A stretch of DNA of 64,000 nucleotides, taken from contig DAOUJJ010000015.1 of assembly GCA_034422835.1 (NCBI GenBank), positions 10,721-74,720 on the forward strand, given 5' to 3'. The notes under the pieces were generated by a model. The model had not been told where the DNA came from, ran no database searches, and saw only the letters and a program-made list of their open reading frames with translations. This document shows positions 61,153-64,000 of the stretch, in pieces; the stretch's first letter is position 1; every line of letters begins with the position of its first letter. This DNA comes from VXMO01 sp034422835 (GTDB lineage Bacteria; Chloroflexota; Dehalococcoidia; UBA6926). The position numbers were made by a program, and so were the translations under genes.

Positions 61153-61178
61153 CCCTTTGACGGGCTCAGGGCGAACGG
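61153..61178 (+). repeat. Dispersed 26-bp repeat (CCCTTTGACGGGCTCAGGGC type)
   Basis: Slightly diverged copy between grdB and the convergent protease gene. Confidence 0.8.
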
Positions 61179-61189
61179 CGGGAATTGGG

Positions 61190-61552
61190 CTACTTGAGGC
61201 GAACGGCAGGAAGTCGCTTTAGCCGCTGATTAACCGGATCCACCTCTATGCCGACGGATTCGAGGGCTGTGACGCCGAGAAGAGGCTCCGAGCCGGGCTC
61301 GCCGTAAATGACTGTACCTCCAACGAATTCGCCCATGAACTCAATCTTGGCAAGAGTGACGTCAAGAGAAAGATCGCTGCCGTCGGCAAGCTGATATAGG
61401 CGCTTGCCTTCAGGTTTCAGGCCGATGGCTTCAAGGTGCTGTCGGGGGACGAGGGAATCGGTCGCGCCGGTATCGACCAGAAACAAGCCCTCCCAGAATT
61501 TTTCCGGGTCGGCGGGGTTGGTGATTCTCACGGTGACGTGCGTTGCGCCCAC
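61190..61552 (-). CDS. Clan AA (retropepsin-like) aspartic protease
   Basis: 120 residues from the GTG at 61552, which has AAAGGA 7 nt upstream. The catalytic motif is GLFLVDTGATDSLVP (DTGA), and the second-half hydrophobic-Gly motif reads PLLGVTALESVGI. Single-domain members act as dimers. The target is unknown. Confidence 0.85.
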   Translation of the reverse strand: MGATHVTVRITNPADPEKFWEGLFLVDTGATDSLVPRQHLEAIGLKPEGKRLYQLADGSDLSLDVTLAKIEFMGEFVGGTVIYGEPGSEPLLGVTALESVGIEVDPVNQRLKRLPAVRLK

Positions 61553-61572
61553 GACGTGGTCCTTTGGCGAGG

Positions 61573-61782
61573 TTATCCGAGGAGCCTGTCGACTGCTGTT
61601 ACGAGGGATGCCGCAACGACACCTGCGCCGAACATCATACCTACTATCCATTTGATGAGTTCGGCTTTCAGGTCAGCCAGGTCTGCCTTCGTCGCGTAAT
61701 GCTGCAATTCCCGATGGAGTTCCTGTCGGAAACCCTGGAACTCCTCTCGAAGTTCACCCCGCGTGATCGTCTGAGCTGTCAA
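61573..61782 (-). CDS. Small coiled-coil membrane protein
   Basis: 69 residues: a charged helix (RGELREEFQGFRQELHRELQ) and one C-terminal membrane span (LIKWIVGMMFGAGVVAASLV). Such proteins are common and unassigned. It is encoded just upstream of the aspartic protease gene. Confidence 0.7.
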   Translation of the reverse strand: MTAQTITRGELREEFQGFRQELHRELQHYATKADLADLKAELIKWIVGMMFGAGVVAASLVTAVDRLLG

Positions 61783-61837
61783 TTCATCCTCCTCGCATCG
61801 CGCTTACCGTCATCCACTCTACCACGCTATTGCGCGC

Positions 61838-62569
61838 TTAGAACGCGGGTAAGTCCCGGCCGGCTTGCCGTAAGGCCTTTCGCCTTTGCCGGGCGTCCGG
61901 CATGGCGGCGGACACGTGCGCCCAGTAATCACGAGAGTGGTTCTGGTGCGCAAGGTGCGCGAGTTCGTGGACGACGATGTACTCAATCAACGCGGGCTTG
62001 AGCATCATTACTCGCCAGTTGAATCGGAGAGTGCCGTCCGCTGAGCAACTGCCCCAACGCTGCTTCTGATTCCGGATGAGTATCCTGGCGGGTTTATCAC
62101 CGCCGAAGCGAGGCAGCCAGTTCTCCACGATGCTGGGGAGATATTCGGCGGCCCGGTCTCTGTACCATGCGGCGAGGGCGGCGCGGATGGCGTCTGCTCG
62201 CTGTTCGTCGTCAAGGTTGGCTGGGACGGAAATAGAGAATCGCCGGCGGGCGAATTGGACGGTTGGTTTGGGGTCGTCGGACAGAGTGACAGTGAGGGAT
62301 ATGTCCTCGCCGAGGCAGGACAGCTTCTCGCCGGTGACGAAACGGGCGGGGGCGGGTTTCTGCGCTTCCTCCGCCAACCTCTTCATGATCCACGCGGCGC
62401 GCTCCCGGACGATAGCTTCGAGTTCGCGGACGGGAGTTCGCCGGGGCGCTGCGACAATGACCTCGCCGCCGACAACGCTAATCTGCACAGTCTTACGTCG
62501 CCGCGCGCTGCGACGCACCGTGTAATCGATGGTTGTGCTGCCGGATCGGACGCAGCCATGTTCGGGCAT
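61838..62569 (-). CDS. YgjP-like metallopeptidase (DUF45/M48-related)
   Basis: 243 residues. The zincin motif VVHELAHLAHQNHSRDYW gives HExxH and the third ligand His, and the preceding RWGSCSADGTLRFNWRVMML is the YgjP signature. The N-terminal half is a beta-rich domain. Probably cytosolic; substrate unknown. Confidence 0.9.
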   Translation of the reverse strand: MPEHGCVRSGSTTIDYTVRRSARRRKTVQISVVGGEVIVAAPRRTPVRELEAIVRERAAWIMKRLAEEAQKPAPARFVTGEKLSCLGEDISLTVTLSDDPKPTVQFARRRFSISVPANLDDEQRADAIRAALAAWYRDRAAEYLPSIVENWLPRFGGDKPARILIRNQKQRWGSCSADGTLRFNWRVMMLKPALIEYIVVHELAHLAHQNHSRDYWAHVSAAMPDARQRRKALRQAGRDLPAF

Positions 62570-62740
62570 CGGGCACTCCGTGTCAGAGCCACTTCACAGG
62601 GTGAGGCAATCGGTCTTTGCCAGCTTAGCAGCAGCCGGAGAGGCGCGGGGGAAGGGTGGCCCTTCGACAGGCTCAGGGTGAGCGGGCCGGTTGCAATCCG
62701 GGTTCTGGATTCCCGCTTTCGCGGGGATGACGGGGTGGGG
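62570..62740. repeat. Intergenic region with two dispersed repeats
   Basis: A CCCTTCGAC repeat at 62660-62685 and a palindromic repeat at 62707-62735. No gene. Confidence 0.82.
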
Positions 62741-63977
62741 CTAGTCGCAGGCGAACATGGACCTGATGGCGTCGCTCTGTTTGGTCGTCTCCACGATGCG
62801 TCCATCGGAGTAGCGGATGTATTCCGTCGTGCCGTTGCCGGAGCCGAGGTAGCAGAAGGAACTTCCCGCCCCCTCGCCGGTCGGCTGCCTTTCGCTGGCG
62901 GGCCGCTGCTTGGAGTAATCGATGGGGAGGTCCGGCACGGTGTCTATGGGATAGTCATCGTCCAGGATGGTGATCTCCACCGAAGACGGGCTGCCCGCCG
63001 CGAGTTCCGGGGGCAGCGCCTCCAGGGACACCGTGCCGGTCTCGGAGGACAGCGTCCCCAGCGACACCGTGAAGGTCTCGTCGCGGATGTCGCTGTCGTG
63101 GCGCGTGGTGATGGTCCCCGTGGCAGTGGTCGAGTTAGCGGGGATGGTGATGGATGCCAGCCTGCCGTGGTCTCGCGGCTCCGCCGAGCCGTCGGTGATA
63201 GTCAGCGGGACGGTCACGCTGCTCGACAGCGCCTCCGAGAGGGTGAGCGTGACGGTGACCGGGCTGCCCTCGTCCACGTCGGTGGGGGAGGCGGAGATGG
63301 ACACCTTGGTCGTGGAGGGCTCTCCGTTGACCGTGATTGAGATGGACGAGGCGTGTTGGTTGCCCCACGTAGTGGTAGAGGTCGGCACATCCACCCTCAC
63401 ATTGCGAGCGCCATCGGCGATGCTCCAGCCCGTGGCGCCGCCGGAGTCCTCGCTGTCAGAATTCGTAGGACTCAGTGACATATTGAATTGGCCGACGGTG
63501 TAAAAGACGGCGTAGTACGTGGTTCCTGCGGTGAGCGTGGTGTTGGCGGGGGCGGCGAAGGACACCGTGCCTGCCGAGAGGGGATGGGCCGGAACCGCCA
63601 GGTCGGCGACCTTCGAGCCCGGCACACCGCCCGTGGTCGCATCCCATAGCTCCGCCCGAATGCTGTCGCGTGTAGCTTGGGTGTGCTGGGTAACGTTCAC
63701 CACGACGTCGATGCTGCCTAGCGTGTAGCCGCCGGAGGAGGCTCCCGTGGTGAACGCCTGAGCGACAGACCAGTCCCCTGTACTGTAATAGGCAGTGGTG
63801 GTCGTCTGCCCGGCGTTGCTGACCAATACGGTGGTCTGGGCCTTGGCGGGCTGACCGCCGGGGGCAAAGAGGACGGCCAGCGCGACGAGCGCGGCGGCTA
63901 GGAGAAGGAACGGGGAGGGGCGGCGGAGGGCTAGACTAGAACGTGGGTTCGGGGGGGGGGGGGGGAGAAGATGGCAT
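62741..63977 (-). CDS. Secreted Calx-beta-domain protein, probably phase-variable
   Basis: The body (62741 to about 63940) is one open frame. A signal peptide (SPFLLLAAALVALAVLFAPG, ending near AKAQ) leads to a beta-sandwich domain (residues about 35-190), then a Calx-beta domain (STTKVSISASPTDVDEGSPV, TRHDSDIRDETFTVSLG) and a short Cys-containing tail. The only good start, ATG at 63977 with GAGGG upstream, is separated from the signal peptide by 15 C on the coding strand. With 15 it is out of frame and hits a stop after 13 codons; 14 or 17 would restore MPSS, a proline run and the signal peptide. Calx-beta domains bind calcium. Otherwise translation would have to begin at a TTG at 63826 without a signal. 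Confidence 0.8.
63951..63965 (-). repeat. 15-base G:C homopolymer in the 5' coding region
   Basis: Fifteen consecutive G on the plus strand, C on the coding strand, between the start codon and the signal peptide. Length change of one base moves the frame. Confidence 0.9.
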
Positions 63978-64000
63978 GGCCGCCCTCAGCAGGGGGCGGG

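Noticed and set aside
61135..61190. A grdD gene or other grd genes after grdB
   Set aside because: The space holds only a dispersed repeat, then a convergent aspartic protease gene.

Overview
This window is a high-GC bacterial chromosome segment with compact gene packing and many short intergenic repeats. The gene content is compatible with a Chloroflexota lineage of the Dehalococcoidia/SAR202 type: a HerA-NurA pair in a bacterium, a core MetE fused to a TusA-like domain, a GPP34 protein, and Grd reductase genes. That placement is inference from gene content; no rRNA or other marker settles it.

Layout. 1-584 is the N-terminal part of a GPP34 protein that runs off the left edge. 798-4086 is a transposon of about 3.3 kb with 42-bp inverted ends and a near-perfect 8-bp target duplication. 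It carries an IS1595-type transposase and several small cargo genes. 4189-9960 encodes a giant surface protein with nine near-identical cadherin-like repeats. 9980-18548 holds three transport systems: an ABC-2 exporter, a Liv-type branched-chain amino acid importer without its binding protein, and a Zn/Mn importer. 18564-22571 holds a leucine-type dehydrogenase, a DinB-like protein, two SRPBCC proteins, AlkA and a DUF1761 membrane protein. 22608-28901 is a tight five-gene run read from selB: selB, nurA, a HAS-barrel-like gene, lysR, herA. 29047-37186 contains two beta-propeller secreted proteins, a NYN-domain protein, a toxin-antitoxin pair, HemW, a TusA-MetE fusion, and DsrE- and TusA-like genes. 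37590-48861 is mostly housekeeping: a hydroxyacid dehydrogenase, acnA, fabF, folC, alaS, a second toxin-antitoxin pair and SDR proteins. 49773-54122 is ruvX-aroE-aroC-aroKB, followed by a lipoprotein serpin and the RNase P RNA gene.

The most notable system is at 56146-61137. It is a divergent locus for a glycine/sarcosine/betaine-reductase-like complex. Two of its genes, grdA and grdB, are interrupted by in-frame UGA codons exactly where the family carries selenocysteine. Each UGA is followed at the expected distance by a small hairpin that looks like a bacterial SECIS element. The selenocysteine-specific elongation factor SelB is encoded 27 kb away in the same window. Conventional gene calling would cut grdA to 42 residues and grdB to 346. 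A CPDC glutaredoxin-like gene follows grdA by 10 bp and is a plausible reductant. GrdD, SelA, SelD and tRNA-Sec are not in the window.

The right end (61190-63977) has a retroviral-type aspartic protease, a small membrane protein, a YgjP-like metalloprotease and a secreted Calx-beta protein. The secreted protein's signal peptide is out of frame with its start codon by one step of a 15-base G:C tract, which suggests phase variation or a sequencing error.
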